DNA of 64,000 nt from Methylococcus sp. EFPC2 (GCF_016925495.1 NZ_CP070491.1:1922001-1986000), one strand, 5' to 3'. Positions 15,552 through 26,393 are shown, numbered from the stretch's first letter. Made by a program: numbers and translations. The notes: generated by a model not told the origin, from the letters alone.

Positions 15552-18500
15552 CTAGCGCGCGACCGTTCCGAAAACCTGGGTCGCATAGCGGATGGTCGTG
15601 CCACTGGCATAAGTGAACTGCACATTCAGCACCACAGACTCGCCCGGTTTGAGCAGCGTCTTGCTCACATCCAGGTAGTAATGGCCCGTCTGATCCACCT
15701 TCGCCCCCGTTATCGACACACCGGTGCCGGTCAGCTCGAACACCACGCGGATCGGGCTCTTGATATCCATGATCGAAGCATTGGTCAGGGTCAGGTTGAC
15801 CGAGCTGGTCATTTTCCGGGTCTTGCGATCCAGCGTGGTTTTCTGATCGGACGAGACGATCAGCACCAGATCGCTGACATCCTGCTCGCGCAGTGCCGGT
15901 GCGACCTTAACCACGACATTGTCGCTGGTTTCGGTAGCACCATCGGACACCGTGACTTTCAGTACATATTCGCCCGCCACGTCCGGTACGAACGCCGCTC
16001 TGGCCGCTATGTTCGCATCGGGCGTGATCGCGCTGTTGTCGAGACCGCTGCCGGTCGGCACGGATACCAGACTCCAGGCATAGCTCAAAGGCCAGGGCCC
16101 CTGATCGGGATCGTGGCTCGCCCCCGCATTCAAGGCGGCGGTGTCGCCGAGCTGCAGCGCGAGATCGGACCCCGCATCAGCCACAGGCGGCACGTTGGCC
16201 GGCGTGACCGTGATATTCAGGGTATCCGTCGCGGTGTCCCGGCCGTCGAACACGTGCAGTTCCACGGTATAAACGCCTGGCAGATCGGTGCTGAACTGGG
16301 CCACCGGCGCGGTCTCGTCCTGCAACACACCGTGACCGGCCTCCGGCTCGCTCAACAGGCTCCAGGCGTAGGTCAACGCCACCGGGCCGGCATCGGGATC
16401 GAGGCTGCCGTGACCGTCGAGCACCGCCGTAGCGCCCACGGCCACTGTTTGATCCTGCCCGGCTTGCGCGTTGGGCGGCACATTGGCGGCTGCCGCGGCG
16501 ATCTCCACGTACGCCGGTTCGCTGTCCAGCTTACCGTCCGAAACAATGAGTTCCAGCCGATAGAGACCGGCGACATCGGGGACGATGCGCGGGCTCGGCG
16601 TGTGATTGTCGGCGATAGACGTATCCACCAGGTCGCTGCCCGCGGGTACCGCCAGCAAGCGCCAGCGGTAGTCGGTCAGCAAATCGCCGTCCGGGTCGCT
16701 GGAGGCCGAACCGTCAAGGGCGACGGCGGAATTCGTGTACACGTTCCGGTTTTGGCCGGCCTGGGCCGCCGGCGCGCGGTTGACCGCGGCCGTCGCGATC
16801 TGCGCGAGCAGATCTTTCTGCACGGTGGCATCCGTCGTCGAGCCGATCCGGACTTTGACCGTGCCGTTCAGACCCGGCGCTTCCAATCGTACCCTGAGGC
16901 TCAGGCTACCGTCGCCCAGACCGGGCAGGCGGAACAGCGAGACGCTCTGGCCGGGCTGTCCATCCTGGCCTATCAAGGTCGCCGCAGCGCCGCCGCCGAC
17001 CTGAACGATGCTCGCCGTATAGGCATCTTCCACGTTGCCGGTATTCTTCACCCGCAGGGTGAAATCGGCGGAACCCGGATTCGGCAGTACCTGCGTCGGC
17101 GGGTCCAGGCTGGCGTCCAGGGCTTTGTGCGGAGCAATTTCGACATTCGCGCCGGCCGTGGCACCGACCGCCCCGTCATTGCGGGCGACCGCGTGGCCAA
17201 ACAGGCTCAGTCTGCCGGGCAGCGCCCAGTCGTAGTTGCCGAGCGCCACACTGACATCCCAAAACGCGCCAGGCAGCAGGTCCACGCTGGTTGTTCCCAG
17301 TATCGCCGACAAGGCGCCGGCACCGCCCAAGCTGAGGTCGAAGACCCCGCCCAGGCGGCCGGTATTGGATACGCGAAGCAGCAAGGACGTATTCGGGCTG
17401 CCCTGGTCCGGCAGGAAGGCCAGGGCCACGCCGTAATCCGACACCTTGAGCAGACCGGAGGCCGTGTTCGTCACCGTGGAATCCGTGGTAGACACGGCGG
17501 ACACCAGGACCGGATAGTCGCCCGCCGGCGTGCCGGGAGGCGGCACCACGACCAGACTGACATCGCGGTAGCTGCCGAGCCCCGGAGCGACCGCCACGGT
17601 CTGCTCGCTGAAGCTGGCGGCGAATCCGGCCGGCAGGCTCGCAACCAGGTTGTAGCTGTCAGCCGTCGCGCCGACGTTGGACAAACGGACTGTGTACAGC
17701 GCCTGCGTACCCTGCCCCGCGGCGACCACTGCTGGCGTCAACCTCAGGTCGAATGCACGGGTATCCAGCGCGACTTCGGCCGCGGAACCTCCCGCCTCGC
17801 TGATCACGATCTGGGCGTTCACCCTGTCTTTCACCCCGTCGGCCGTGGTGGCCTGGACGGCGAATCCCTCGCTGCCGGGCAGGCTGGTGTAGGGCACATG
17901 TACGCCCAGCGCGAAAGTCTTAACCTCGCCGGCCGCCAGGTTCAGCGTAGCCGGCAGTTCATAGCTGCCGTCCGGCAAGCCGCTGACGGACAGGTCGAAG
18001 GTTTGCGCGTGGGCGAACGGATTGCTCAACGTTACCGTGAAGCTGGTGCTATCACCCGCGGTGGCGCTCTGTACCGCCGGGGCGAGCGTAAGGATGTGCT
18101 GCGCACTCACGAAGAGCGGCGCCAGTTCCAGCGTGCCGTTACCGGCGACGCTGGAATAGTCCACCGTGGTTCCCCGGCTGATCTGGCGCACTTCGCCGGG
18201 CTGCATGCCCTTTAGTTCGGAAAGCAGGCTGAACGACTGCCCCGCATCCGAATTGATCAGTCCGTCCCACTGCAACGACGCGGTATCGCCGGTCGTCGTC
18301 TGCGACGAGGGTACGGGGCTGAAAGAGCCTGCAAGCGGAACGCTCCCCGTCGTGGCCGCCGCGCGGTGATCCACATTCACGGTGATCGAAGACAGATTCT
18401 CGAAGATGGTCGGCAAGGCGATCTGCACCCAGGTGGTAGAGGCCAGCCGCCGCTGCACATCGGGGGGAGCATCCCAGGAGCCGTCCTGCTTCTGCGCGCC

Positions 18501-21500
18501 AAGCAGGTATTCTGCGCCCGCGATGATGGCCGGATCGGTGCTGCTGCGCGCGACCAGCAACAAGGCTTCCAGCGCCTCGGCCGAAGGCAGGGGACCGGAA
18601 GGTTCGCCACCGCTCGGTGCGTCCTCCCAGCCGCCGTCTGTGCGCTGAGTGCCGCGCAGGAATTGTTCGACCGCATCGATCCTGGACTGTGCCGCCGCAG
18701 CGTCGACGCCGCTCAGGTAAGGCAGGGCGGCCTTGAGCCCGATGATGGTCTGGGCCGCGGTGCGCACGTTGCGCCGGTAGAGCCAATCGGCGCCGGATAA
18801 GGCGTTCGCCGCGCGGGTCAGCGCGCCGAGATAACGCCCCTTCCGTTCCGCTGTCGCATAGCCCGGCTGCAGGCCGCTCACCTCGACGAAATGGCTGTCC
18901 AGGGTCGGGTTGACGTCGGTGGTGACCTCGACCTTGATCTTTTTCAACTGCGCGGCCGGCCACACCTGGGCGATACGCAGACGATCCAGGCTGACCGGAC
19001 CGTTGAAGGTCCACAAGCCCTGGGCCGGAGTGACGCGGCTGTCCTGCGGCCCATACGCCCAACCATTATTTTGGTCGTCTTTCACGCCATCGATGGTCGT
19101 GGCGATGGGGTAGCCGACTTGGGAGAAATTCGCCGCCGCTCCGGAAATCGGCAAGGCCGCAGCACCCTGGAAGGCTTCCAGCTCGTTAAGGACGAACAAG
19201 CCTTGTCCGTAGAAAGTGTCGGAAATACTCAGGCGCACTGCGGTGACGTTGGCGGCCGGGGCGAAGCCCAGTTCCAAGCTACGCCCGGGATTGCGCAGGA
19301 ATTCGAGCCCGCCTCCCTGGGGGTCGAATTCGGCCGGCGGCATGGGCACGAAATCCCTGCCGGCCGTGGCGTCGAGCGCTTTCGCCAAGGCCTGGATATT
19401 GCCCGCGGTATGCGTCGCATTGGCCAAGCTGGCGATCGTCGGATCGGCGTCGATGTAGATCTTATTGGCCCTATTGTCGGCGGCATAGCTCCAGGATCCG
19501 TCGACCGACTGGCGGGTCAGCAGCCAATCCAGGGTCTGCAGGAAGCGATAGGACAGGCGGTCGAAATTCGCCCCGCGGAAGCGCGACACGGTCCAGGCCC
19601 ACAGCGAGCCTTCCGTGATGTTGTCATTATCCGGCATCCAGCCGGTTTCGGGTTGCTGCCACGCCGCATGGGCGTCGACGAAGGCGCGCTCGAGATCCGC
19701 GTCGAGCGGCAGTTCCGGCAGCTTCTGCTTGGCCACCGCCAATCCGGTCGCTGCCTGGGCCTGCACATGACAGCCGTAGCACTGGTAGTTGGGCTGGTAA
19801 CTCCATTTCTGCCAGTTGGCGACTTCCGGCTGCTCCCACAGCACGCCGCGGGTCATGGCATCGCGCACGCGCTGCGGCAACGATTCGTTGGGACCGGAAA
19901 CCTGGCGGACCTCGAGGGTTTCCGAACCGCGGTTATCCGAGGAAACGGTATCGTAGATCCAGAAATAGACGTCGGAATGGACCGGCACATACAAGCGGTA
20001 AGTCCTTCCTGCCGATGCCGCCGCGGCCTCGGCCTGCGTGGCGGCGGCGATGGCCTTGCCGGTGCCGGCATAGCTCTTGCCGGTCACCGCCACCGTCGAT
20101 TGGAGATCGTATATCCAGGTCTTGCCGAAATTCTGGCTATCGTCCGGCCAATACGAGATCGCGCCGCTCGTCTGTTTGATTTCGTATATGCCCGCGTTCA
20201 GGTTGAGCTTTTGTCCCACGCCGTAGTTTCCGGCGCCGTTGGCGATGGCATCCAGCGTCACCGTTTGGGTCGGTACCGGCGTGGCGACGCCGTCGCCGAT
20301 GGCCAGGATTTCGTCGGTCAGATAGAAATAGTTGGCGTCGCGGCTGTCGTAAGTGCCCGTGATGCGGATGTAGCGCATCGCGGTGGGCGGCAGCTTGATA
20401 CGCTGCAGGCCGCGCTGCTCTCCGGCAGTCTTGTCGGCGACGGAAAAGAAACTGACGTTGTCCAGTGAAGCCTCGATCTTGTACTGGGCATACCGGTTGT
20501 CGCCGTCCCAGAGCCTGAACTCGAGGGTGTCGATAGTACGGGGTTCTGAGAGATCGACCTGGATGTAGCCGCCGTTGCGGTTGACGCCCACATAAAACGG
20601 ACTCCCCGGGCCGTAATAGGGATACCCGGTATCCAGGTTGCGAGTTTCGTCCAGTAATTGCGCCGCCGGAACGCTGGCAGGCCCAGAATTCACTACTTGC
20701 ACGTTGGCGCCGCGGCTGGCGGCGGCCCAATCGATGCGGTCCAGGCTGGGATCGGTGGGCTCCAGGCCCACGATACCGCCGCCGCCCGCGGCGAACTGCG
20801 GGGTCACGTCGATGGACGTGGCGACGCGGGAATCGCCCGGCGGTACCGCCGCCGGATACGCCGCGGCCACGGCCTTGATCGGTACACCTATGCCTAAGCG
20901 CCCCTGCCCCAGCCCACCGGCAATGGCTTTACCCGCCCGGTCGGTCAAGCGTACTTCCAGGGCATAATCGCCCTCCGGCCAACCTAGCGCGCTGACCGTA
21001 TCGAGCAGAAAGGCCGTGCCGTTTTCTTCGCCGCCTATGCTCAGGCTGGTCGGGTTGGCGCTTTGGTAACGAACACTGCCGTCCGCGTTGCGCAGGATGA
21101 CGGTCGCCAGAGCCTCTATCGCTATGCCCGAGGGGTTGGCGATTCTTGCCTGGATGCGGGTAGAACCGTCTTTCAGGATGAACGGCGGAGTCCCCGAAAC
21201 CGACAGCAGGTTGACCGTAGCCGTGGCGCTGAGCAGCCAGCCGTAGGCCTGGACCGGCTTGTCGAAACCGGCGACCCGGGCGACCACACGGTAAGAATAA
21301 TGGCCGGCAGAGTCCGGTGTGAGCGTGACGGGAATCGTGCGGGTAGCGCCGGGCTCCAGGTTGACCGCGGTTACGCCGACTGAGGCCGCGACTCCCGCCG
21401 GCAATCCCTCCAGCGCCAAGCTGAGCGAGGCCGGACGCTTGCCCCGGTTTTTCAGCGTGAGACTGGTTGTGTGAGCGACGCCGGGCTGGGTCGCGCCCGT

Positions 21501-24500
21501 GTTGGGCGACAAGGCGGCCACGACGCCTAAGGCGGAGGCCTGCGCGAGGTCGGCGAACACCGCCGGAACCAGGGATGGGAGCGCGCCGATATCCTTGCGC
21601 TGAACCAGCGTGGCCAGGTTTGCGCTCTCGGAAGCATACGGCACCAGCAGCGGATCGGCGGCGGCCAGTTTGCTCAAGTTTTCCGCCGCTAGCCGCAGTC
21701 GATCCCACAGGCCTTGGTCGCCGGGGGCGGACTGCAAGCGATCGTATGCGTCCCTGAAGTCGGCCAGAACTCCGGCCAACTGCGAGTTGCTGCCGACAGC
21801 CGCCTGATCCACCGACTTGTCTATGGCCACCGCCTGGCTCGAACGGAGGTTCAGCCGCAGAGCAACGGCACGCTGACTGGGCGGCGGCGCATCGGCAATG
21901 TTGCCTTGGACGACGATATCCAGGCTACGGTTGATCGCCGCACCCGGATCGATGCGGACGGTCAGCGGAAACTGCCGTGACTCGCCGGCGGCCAGAGTCA
22001 CTTCCGCCGGCAGACCGTCCAATTGCACGCCGTCGGGCAACACTGCGCGCAAGGCCACGCGCTCGCCGAGATTGCCCGATGCAGTCAGCGTGAGCACGGG
22101 CGTCAGCGTTCCGCCAGGAGTCACACTGACGGCAGTGGCGTCCAGGGTGAGGCTTACCGCGTGCAAAGCGGGCGTCGTCACCTGGCTTTGTGCAGTGTCC
22201 TGCACGGACGGATTCGAGGTGCTGCTGACCTTCAGGGCGAAGGGAACCGAGCTGCCGGGCGGACTGAGAGCACCCGCGGCCGGGTCTAGGCATACGCCCA
22301 CTTCCGCGGTCTGCCCCGGCGGAACGGTCACCGACGGCAGGCTGCTGCGGGCGCTGAAACCGGCGGGAGCCTGGCTGAAGGCCAGCCCGTAAGTATCGGT
22401 GGCCGGCCCGGTGTTGCGGATTTGCGCCTTGAAGATCGAGGGCAATTGAGCCCCGTTGAATGGCAGATAGAACAATGAGTCGTTAACTATCTGCGCCGAC
22501 ACGCCAGCCTGGCTTCCGGGGTTAACCGGAACCGGACCTGCGGCGAGAGGGCTGGAGAGGAAGGGGAAGACCGCTGGGTCGCCGGGGAAGTTGTACTTGA
22601 GCCAGTTCAGGCCAAGTTGCAGACCGAGGCCAACGGCTTTGCGATAGGTGTCGTACAGCGCGGGGGCGATGGGGTTGACCGTGCCGCCCAGCTCTGCGGC
22701 CGCGTCTTCCAGGCATTGGGCGACTTCCAGGAAGCCGCCGCCGGTACCTGAACCGGTCACGCCGCCGACGAAGGCTTCTTTGAGCTTGCCCTTCAGGCAT
22801 TTGCCCGCCTTCTTACCGAGCTCATCCATGGATGTCGGCGTTGCGTTTTGCAGGATCTTGTTGACTTGGGGGATGACGGTGTTTTCCAGCTCGCTTTTGG
22901 CGTCCTTGACCACCTCGGCCAGCGAGGAGCCAGCCACGCCCTTGGTGGCGACGGCGGACAGGAAGGGGCCGATGAATCCGTACTGGGCGATGGCCCAGCC
23001 ATGTATAGTGCCTATCCAGCTCAGCATCGCCTGGTTCAGAGGCCCGGCCGCGGCGGTGTACAGCACGCCTATATACTCGCCGATGGCGCCGTGGCTGCCG
23101 TCTTCCAGCACGCTGATGGTGTGGCCGTTGGTCCAGTCGGTTTCCAGCCAGCCCACGGTTTCCCGCCCATCCACCGTCACCATGCCCGTTGGGGCCAGCA
23201 CGGTCCTGCCCTCGTCCAGAGCCTGGGAAATGCGCGCCTTGGCCTCGCCCGACAAGGCCAGCGTTTCCAGCGCCTCCGAGGTCTCGCGGGAAATCAGCCG
23301 TACCGGCTTATCGTCCGGCACCTGGGCGAAGATGCTGCCCACCGACAGCGCGGTCTGGCCCGTCAAGGCGGTCAGCACTTTTCCTTCCAGCACGCTTTCG
23401 AGGTAGCCGCGGAACATCTCGAAGAAAAAGGCGGCGTTTTCCGCCTGTCCCGGCAGGGGCAGAGCCAACACGTCGTTCTTCTGCAGGTCGAGCTTGAAGC
23501 GCAACGCATCTCCCTCGTGTTTCGACAGCGACAGCACGACGCGCGGAGAAGCGTAATAAGCCTTGGTCAGATAGCCTTTCTGCAACTGATCCAATGCCAG
23601 ATCGGACGCCAGCGCGTAGGCGATCCCGTTGGTCTCGTTGGCGACGATGGCCTGCTTGCGGGCGACCGCGTTCGCCTGGGCCAATAGCGCGAACTGCGCT
23701 TCGGTCTGCGGCCCCGCTGCGGGTATCGCGTCGACCCGGGGCCTGAGCGCGTCCAATTGGTCCTTAAGCAGTCCCGTGCGCAGCTGTTGCGCCTCCATGG
23801 CCAGGGGGTCCTGCAGACCCGGCAGGATGTTGGCCGTGACGATGTCGAGATCGGTCACCAGCGGCAGGGGGCTGGCGGTAGACGAGGCGCTGCCGCCGTT
23901 GCGCCGCTGGGCAAAGCCTATGCGGTCGCCGAGGCTGCGCGTGAGGATCTTGGAACGTCCGTCGGGGTCGACGATTTCCGTTTCCAGGAATATGCCGGTG
24001 ACGACGGTGTTGCCTGCGGAGAATCCGCTCACCGTCTGCTCCTGGTAATCCTCCCCGCGGATAAGCATGTCGTCGTCGATGTCGCCGTCGCCTCCGCCGA
24101 TCAGCAAATAAGGCGAGTAGGTGTTGCTCGTCACGCTGACGAAAAAGGCACCGAACGACGAAACGTTGACCGAATGGCCGACGGACAGCGGTTTTCCGAC
24201 CAATTCGGCGGTGGTAAAGCTTTGGTTCAGGACCGTCTTGACGTCCGCTCCGCCGTCGGAGTATCCGCTGATCAGGCTGGCGAAGGGCGTGCGGAGCTCC
24301 CGCTTGAGGCGAACGGCCACCCGGTGCCGCAAACTGTCGGGGATATCTACGAATACGTCTTGCGCCGCAACCAGATTCTCTCCCAGATTCAGGTGAGTAG
24401 CACTCGGGTCGGCCGGCTGAAACCCGCCGCCGCTATCGAACTCGACCCAGTAGTGCTCCTTGGCGGCCGCGAGTAGTTCGGCCGACTGCCCCGGCGCGGA

Positions 24501-25055
24501 AACCAGGGTGTCATCGGGAAGACAACCGACCACGCTCAGCGGCGTCCGGAACATCGAGAGTACCAGCGGGCGGGCCAACTCGTCCATCAGTATGCCGTGG
24601 GCATAACGGGCCTTGACGTTCGACACCCGCAACAAGGCCGCCAGCAGACTGGCCTTGTCCAGCGAGTTGCCGGCCTTGCTCCACAAGGTTCCCCGTGCGC
24701 CGCGCAAGGAACCCTTATAGATTTCGTTGCGGATTTCGTCGCGTACGTAAGCGTATATGCGGGCGGGATCGTGATTCAGCTCCGCGGCTTTTTGCGTGAC
24801 ATAAGGATCGCTGGTGTTGGCTTCGGGCGTCGAGCCGAGATAGTCGTCCGCAGCGAGGTTGCGGGGAGTGAGGGTGACGCTGGAATTCGCGACCGCGGGC
24901 GGCGCCGTGTCCGCCGCCGCCGTGCTGAATCCCAAGGGGATATGGAATCCGCCCGGCCCGTAGCCCAGGTTGCCTGGATGCAGGTTCTGAAAGTAAAACC
25001 CTATCAGTACCACACGACATACGGCTTTGAAAAAACCGGAACGTTCCATACCCAT
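15552..25055 (-). CDS. Giant secreted multidomain protein with transglutaminase-like, discoidin, toroid and PKD domains
   Basis: A protein of 3167 residues. I chose the ATG at 25055 because GAGGTGAG precedes it. After an atypical hydrophobic N-terminus there is a transglutaminase-like region (about 85-150; YAYVRDEIRNEIY, GNSLDKASLLAALLR) that lacks the usual Cys. Then come: a long domain of unknown fold; several Ig/NEW3-like modules (about 850-1440); an F5/8-type discoidin domain (about 1460-1590); a toroid segment preceded by a heme motif C1759-YG-C1762-H1763; a second carbohydrate-binding-like module; more toroid repeats (about 2090-2210); more Ig-like modules; and three PKD domains (about 2760-3050). 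It is probably an exported surface or periplasmic protein. No sorting signal is seen at the C-terminus. Confidence 0.85.
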   Translation of the reverse strand: MGMERSGFFKAVCRVVLIGFYFQNLHPGNLGYGPGGFHIPLGFSTAAADTAPPAVANSSVTLTPRNLAADDYLGSTPEANTSDPYVTQKAAELNHDPARIYAYVRDEIRNEIYKGSLRGARGTLWSKAGNSLDKASLLAALLRVSNVKARYAHGILMDELARPLVLSMFRTPLSVVGCLPDDTLVSAPGQSAELLAAAKEHYWVEFDSGGGFQPADPSATHLNLGENLVAAQDVFVDIPDSLRHRVAVRLKRELRTPFASLISGYSDGGADVKTVLNQSFTTAELVGKPLSVGHSVNVSSFGAFFVSVTSNTYSPYLLIGGGDGDIDDDMLIRGEDYQEQTVSGFSAGNTVVTGIFLETEIVDPDGRSKILTRSLGDRIGFAQRRNGGSASSTASPLPLVTDLDIVTANILPGLQDPLAMEAQQLRTGLLKDQLDALRPRVDAIPAAGPQTEAQFALLAQANAVARKQAIVANETNGIAYALASDLALDQLQKGYLTKAYYASPRVVLSLSKHEGDALRFKLDLQKNDVLALPLPGQAENAAFFFEMFRGYLESVLEGKVLTALTGQTALSVGSIFAQVPDDKPVRLISRETSEALETLALSGEAKARISQALDEGRTVLAPTGMVTVDGRETVGWLETDWTNGHTISVLEDGSHGAIGEYIGVLYTAAAGPLNQAMLSWIGTIHGWAIAQYGFIGPFLSAVATKGVAGSSLAEVVKDAKSELENTVIPQVNKILQNATPTSMDELGKKAGKCLKGKLKEAFVGGVTGSGTGGGFLEVAQCLEDAAAELGGTVNPIAPALYDTYRKAVGLGLQLGLNWLKYNFPGDPAVFPFLSSPLAAGPVPVNPGSQAGVSAQIVNDSLFYLPFNGAQLPSIFKAQIRNTGPATDTYGLAFSQAPAGFSARSSLPSVTVPPGQTAEVGVCLDPAAGALSPPGSSVPFALKVSSTSNPSVQDTAQSQVTTPALHAVSLTLDATAVSVTPGGTLTPVLTLTASGNLGERVALRAVLPDGVQLDGLPAEVTLAAGESRQFPLTVRIDPGAAINRSLDIVVQGNIADAPPPSQRAVALRLNLRSSQAVAIDKSVDQAAVGSNSQLAGVLADFRDAYDRLQSAPGDQGLWDRLRLAAENLSKLAAADPLLVPYASESANLATLVQRKDIGALPSLVPAVFADLAQASALGVVAALSPNTGATQPGVAHTTSLTLKNRGKRPASLSLALEGLPAGVAASVGVTAVNLEPGATRTIPVTLTPDSAGHYSYRVVARVAGFDKPVQAYGWLLSATATVNLLSVSGTPPFILKDGSTRIQARIANPSGIAIEALATVILRNADGSVRYQSANPTSLSIGGEENGTAFLLDTVSALGWPEGDYALEVRLTDRAGKAIAGGLGQGRLGIGVPIKAVAAAYPAAVPPGDSRVATSIDVTPQFAAGGGGIVGLEPTDPSLDRIDWAAASRGANVQVVNSGPASVPAAQLLDETRNLDTGYPYYGPGSPFYVGVNRNGGYIQVDLSEPRTIDTLEFRLWDGDNRYAQYKIEASLDNVSFFSVADKTAGEQRGLQRIKLPPTAMRYIRITGTYDSRDANYFYLTDEILAIGDGVATPVPTQTVTLDAIANGAGNYGVGQKLNLNAGIYEIKQTSGAISYWPDDSQNFGKTWIYDLQSTVAVTGKSYAGTGKAIAAATQAEAAAASAGRTYRLYVPVHSDVYFWIYDTVSSDNRGSETLEVRQVSGPNESLPQRVRDAMTRGVLWEQPEVANWQKWSYQPNYQCYGCHVQAQAATGLAVAKQKLPELPLDADLERAFVDAHAAWQQPETGWMPDNDNITEGSLWAWTVSRFRGANFDRLSYRFLQTLDWLLTRQSVDGSWSYAADNRANKIYIDADPTIASLANATHTAGNIQALAKALDATAGRDFVPMPPAEFDPQGGGLEFLRNPGRSLELGFAPAANVTAVRLSISDTFYGQGLFVLNELEAFQGAAALPISGAAANFSQVGYPIATTIDGVKDDQNNGWAYGPQDSRVTPAQGLWTFNGPVSLDRLRIAQVWPAAQLKKIKVEVTTDVNPTLDSHFVEVSGLQPGYATAERKGRYLGALTRAANALSGADWLYRRNVRTAAQTIIGLKAALPYLSGVDAAAAQSRIDAVEQFLRGTQRTDGGWEDAPSGGEPSGPLPSAEALEALLLVARSSTDPAIIAGAEYLLGAQKQDGSWDAPPDVQRRLASTTWVQIALPTIFENLSSITVNVDHRAAATTGSVPLAGSFSPVPSSQTTTGDTASLQWDGLINSDAGQSFSLLSELKGMQPGEVRQISRGTTVDYSSVAGNGTLELAPLFVSAQHILTLAPAVQSATAGDSTSFTVTLSNPFAHAQTFDLSVSGLPDGSYELPATLNLAAGEVKTFALGVHVPYTSLPGSEGFAVQATTADGVKDRVNAQIVISEAGGSAAEVALDTRAFDLRLTPAVVAAGQGTQALYTVRLSNVGATADSYNLVASLPAGFAASFSEQTVAVAPGLGSYRDVSLVVVPPPGTPAGDYPVLVSAVSTTDSTVTNTASGLLKVSDYGVALAFLPDQGSPNTSLLLRVSNTGRLGGVFDLSLGGAGALSAILGTTSVDLLPGAFWDVSVALGNYDWALPGRLSLFGHAVARNDGAVGATAGANVEIAPHKALDASLDPPTQVLPNPGSADFTLRVKNTGNVEDAYTASIVQVGGGAAATLIGQDGQPGQSVSLFRLPGLGDGSLSLRVRLEAPGLNGTVKVRIGSTTDATVQKDLLAQIATAAVNRAPAAQAGQNRNVYTNSAVALDGSASSDPDGDLLTDYRWRLLAVPAGSDLVDTSIADNHTPSPRIVPDVAGLYRLELIVSDGKLDSEPAYVEIAAAAANVPPNAQAGQDQTVAVGATAVLDGHGSLDPDAGPVALTYAWSLLSEPEAGHGVLQDETAPVAQFSTDLPGVYTVELHVFDGRDTATDTLNITVTPANVPPVADAGSDLALQLGDTAALNAGASHDPDQGPWPLSYAWSLVSVPTGSGLDNSAITPDANIAARAAFVPDVAGEYVLKVTVSDGATETSDNVVVKVAPALREQDVSDLVLIVSSDQKTTLDRKTRKMTSSVNLTLTNASIMDIKSPIRVVFELTGTGVSITGAKVDQTGHYYLDVSKTLLKPGESVVLNVQFTYASGTTIRYATQVFGTVAR

Positions 25056-25275
25056 ATCTCTCACCTCTCGTTGGATCCCGTTGCCCGGGTCTCGGACACC
25101 CGGTGCCACGACTTCGCCCTCTTGCGGATACTTGCCCACGCCAACATGGCTGGCTGATCCCGACAACCCATCGCCTGCCCAATCGCCACTGCCGAAGTTG
25201 CTACGGAATTACACTGGGCCAAGGCGACGACTTTCGTATTTGGCGGAAGTCCTGCCCGCCACGTTCGCCGTTCGA

Positions 25276-25929
25276 TCAGCGAGCGTATTTGCGCCGGGCC
25301 ACGGCCCCGAGCGCACCGGCCAGTAACAACACGACCACCGGCGGCTCCGGCACCGCAGCCGGGAGCGGAGTGATAGCGATGTTGTCGACGCCGACCGTGC
25401 TATCCCCACTCACCCCGTTCTGATTGAAGAATTCCAGGGTGGGTATGACATAGCCGTAACTGTTGTTGAATGAGATAGAAAAGTGCCGCCAGTCACCGCC
25501 CTTGGCACTAGCGCCTACCGTTCCCGCGCTGTTGGCGACGCCATTGACATCCAGGTCGAACAAGGCCAAGCCGTCGTCGAAAACGAGGCCAACCGGGTCG
25601 AACTGGCTGATGTCGTCGATGAAGTAAAGCGATGCAAAGACCACGTCCCGAAATACGCCACTGGGGACGTCGGCGGAAAGCCCATTCAAAAAATCGAACT
25701 CCAAGCGATAGTTTCCGGCCGCCAGGGCGACGCCTTGGTAAATCGAGGAATAATCCGCGCCCGAGGCATCACCCAGCACGGCCGTCTGGCCGCTTGCGTC
25801 GACATTCCCGGTGGTGGCCCAACCACCAAGCCCCGTAGAAAAATCGCCGTTGACGACACCGGCGCTGGCCCCGTTACCGAGAACGCCCAGCGACATAAAC
25901 AAGAACACTAAGAAAGCCACGTTTTTCAT
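25276..25929 (-). CDS. PEP-CTERM sorting domain protein
   Basis: A protein of 217 residues with a signal peptide (FLVFLFMSLGVLGNGASAG), a beta-rich extracellular part starting VVNGDFSTGLGGWATTG, and a C-terminal sorting signal: PEPP, a hydrophobic helix (VVVLLLAGALGA) and a basic tail (RRKYAR). PEP-CTERM proteins are processed by exosortase and linked to exopolysaccharide or the cell surface. The start at 25929 has a GAGGTAGG site. It lies upstream of the giant secreted protein in the same direction, with a gap of 220 bases. Confidence 0.9.
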   Translation of the reverse strand: MKNVAFLVFLFMSLGVLGNGASAGVVNGDFSTGLGGWATTGNVDASGQTAVLGDASGADYSSIYQGVALAAGNYRLEFDFLNGLSADVPSGVFRDVVFASLYFIDDISQFDPVGLVFDDGLALFDLDVNGVANSAGTVGASAKGGDWRHFSISFNNSYGYVIPTLEFFNQNGVSGDSTVGVDNIAITPLPAAVPEPPVVVLLLAGALGAVARRKYAR

Positions 25930-26393
25930 GCCTACCTCAAGCTTAAACACGGAGTACGAGCGGCCGCTGGACCAGACCGATACCAAGACCTTTGGTACCC
26001 AAAGCAATATCGGCGCCATATCAATAAGCCTATGAAACTATAAGGCTATTTTTTAGCCTGCCCACTGCCTGCGTAGACTTGTAAAATTCTTCGACATCGG
26101 TAGCGAAAGGGGAAAGCACCGCAGATGGCCGGACCTTTTCCATGCGACTAGTCGCGGCATCGCCAAGGAAAAGCCAAGCGCATCGCGGATTCGCTTGCGC
26201 CGCAGGGTAAAGTCGGCACACCGGCACCACAATTCCCTCGATTGGGGGTATTGCGGAACACTCGAATGCCAGGGGCGACAATCGGGTGAGGATCTAGCCC
26301 GAAAAGAATAAAGGCCCGATTGGTCGTAATGACGCCAAACGGGCCTAAAGATGAGGATGGGCGAAGCCGAAGGCCCGCCCGCAGCGGAATGAA
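25930..26393. other. Gene-free stretch between PEP-CTERM gene and eda
   Basis: I see no supported gene. The stretch should contain the promoter of the PEP-CTERM gene. It also contains a short hairpin AGGCTA/TAGCCT with a T5 loop at 26043-26059 and the eda terminator. Short minus-strand frames at 26030-26445 are not credible as genes. Confidence 0.5.
26301..26346 (-). terminator. Terminator of the edd-eda operon
   Basis: On the minus strand the stem AGGCCCG/CGGGCCT (26340-26346 with 26312-26318), with further internal pairing, is followed by a T-rich tail (TTATTCTTTT). It lies 48 bases beyond the eda stop codon. Confidence 0.7.

Noticed and set aside
15681-18215. A long open frame on the plus strand, 844 codons, opposite the giant gene
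   Set aside because: Arg/His/Gly-rich composition typical of an antisense shadow in GC-rich DNA. The opposite frame has recognisable PKD and Ig-like domains.
18891-20468. A 525-codon plus-strand frame opposite the giant gene
   Set aside because: Same reason; it has no domain, and the minus-strand frame shows discoidin and toroid motifs.
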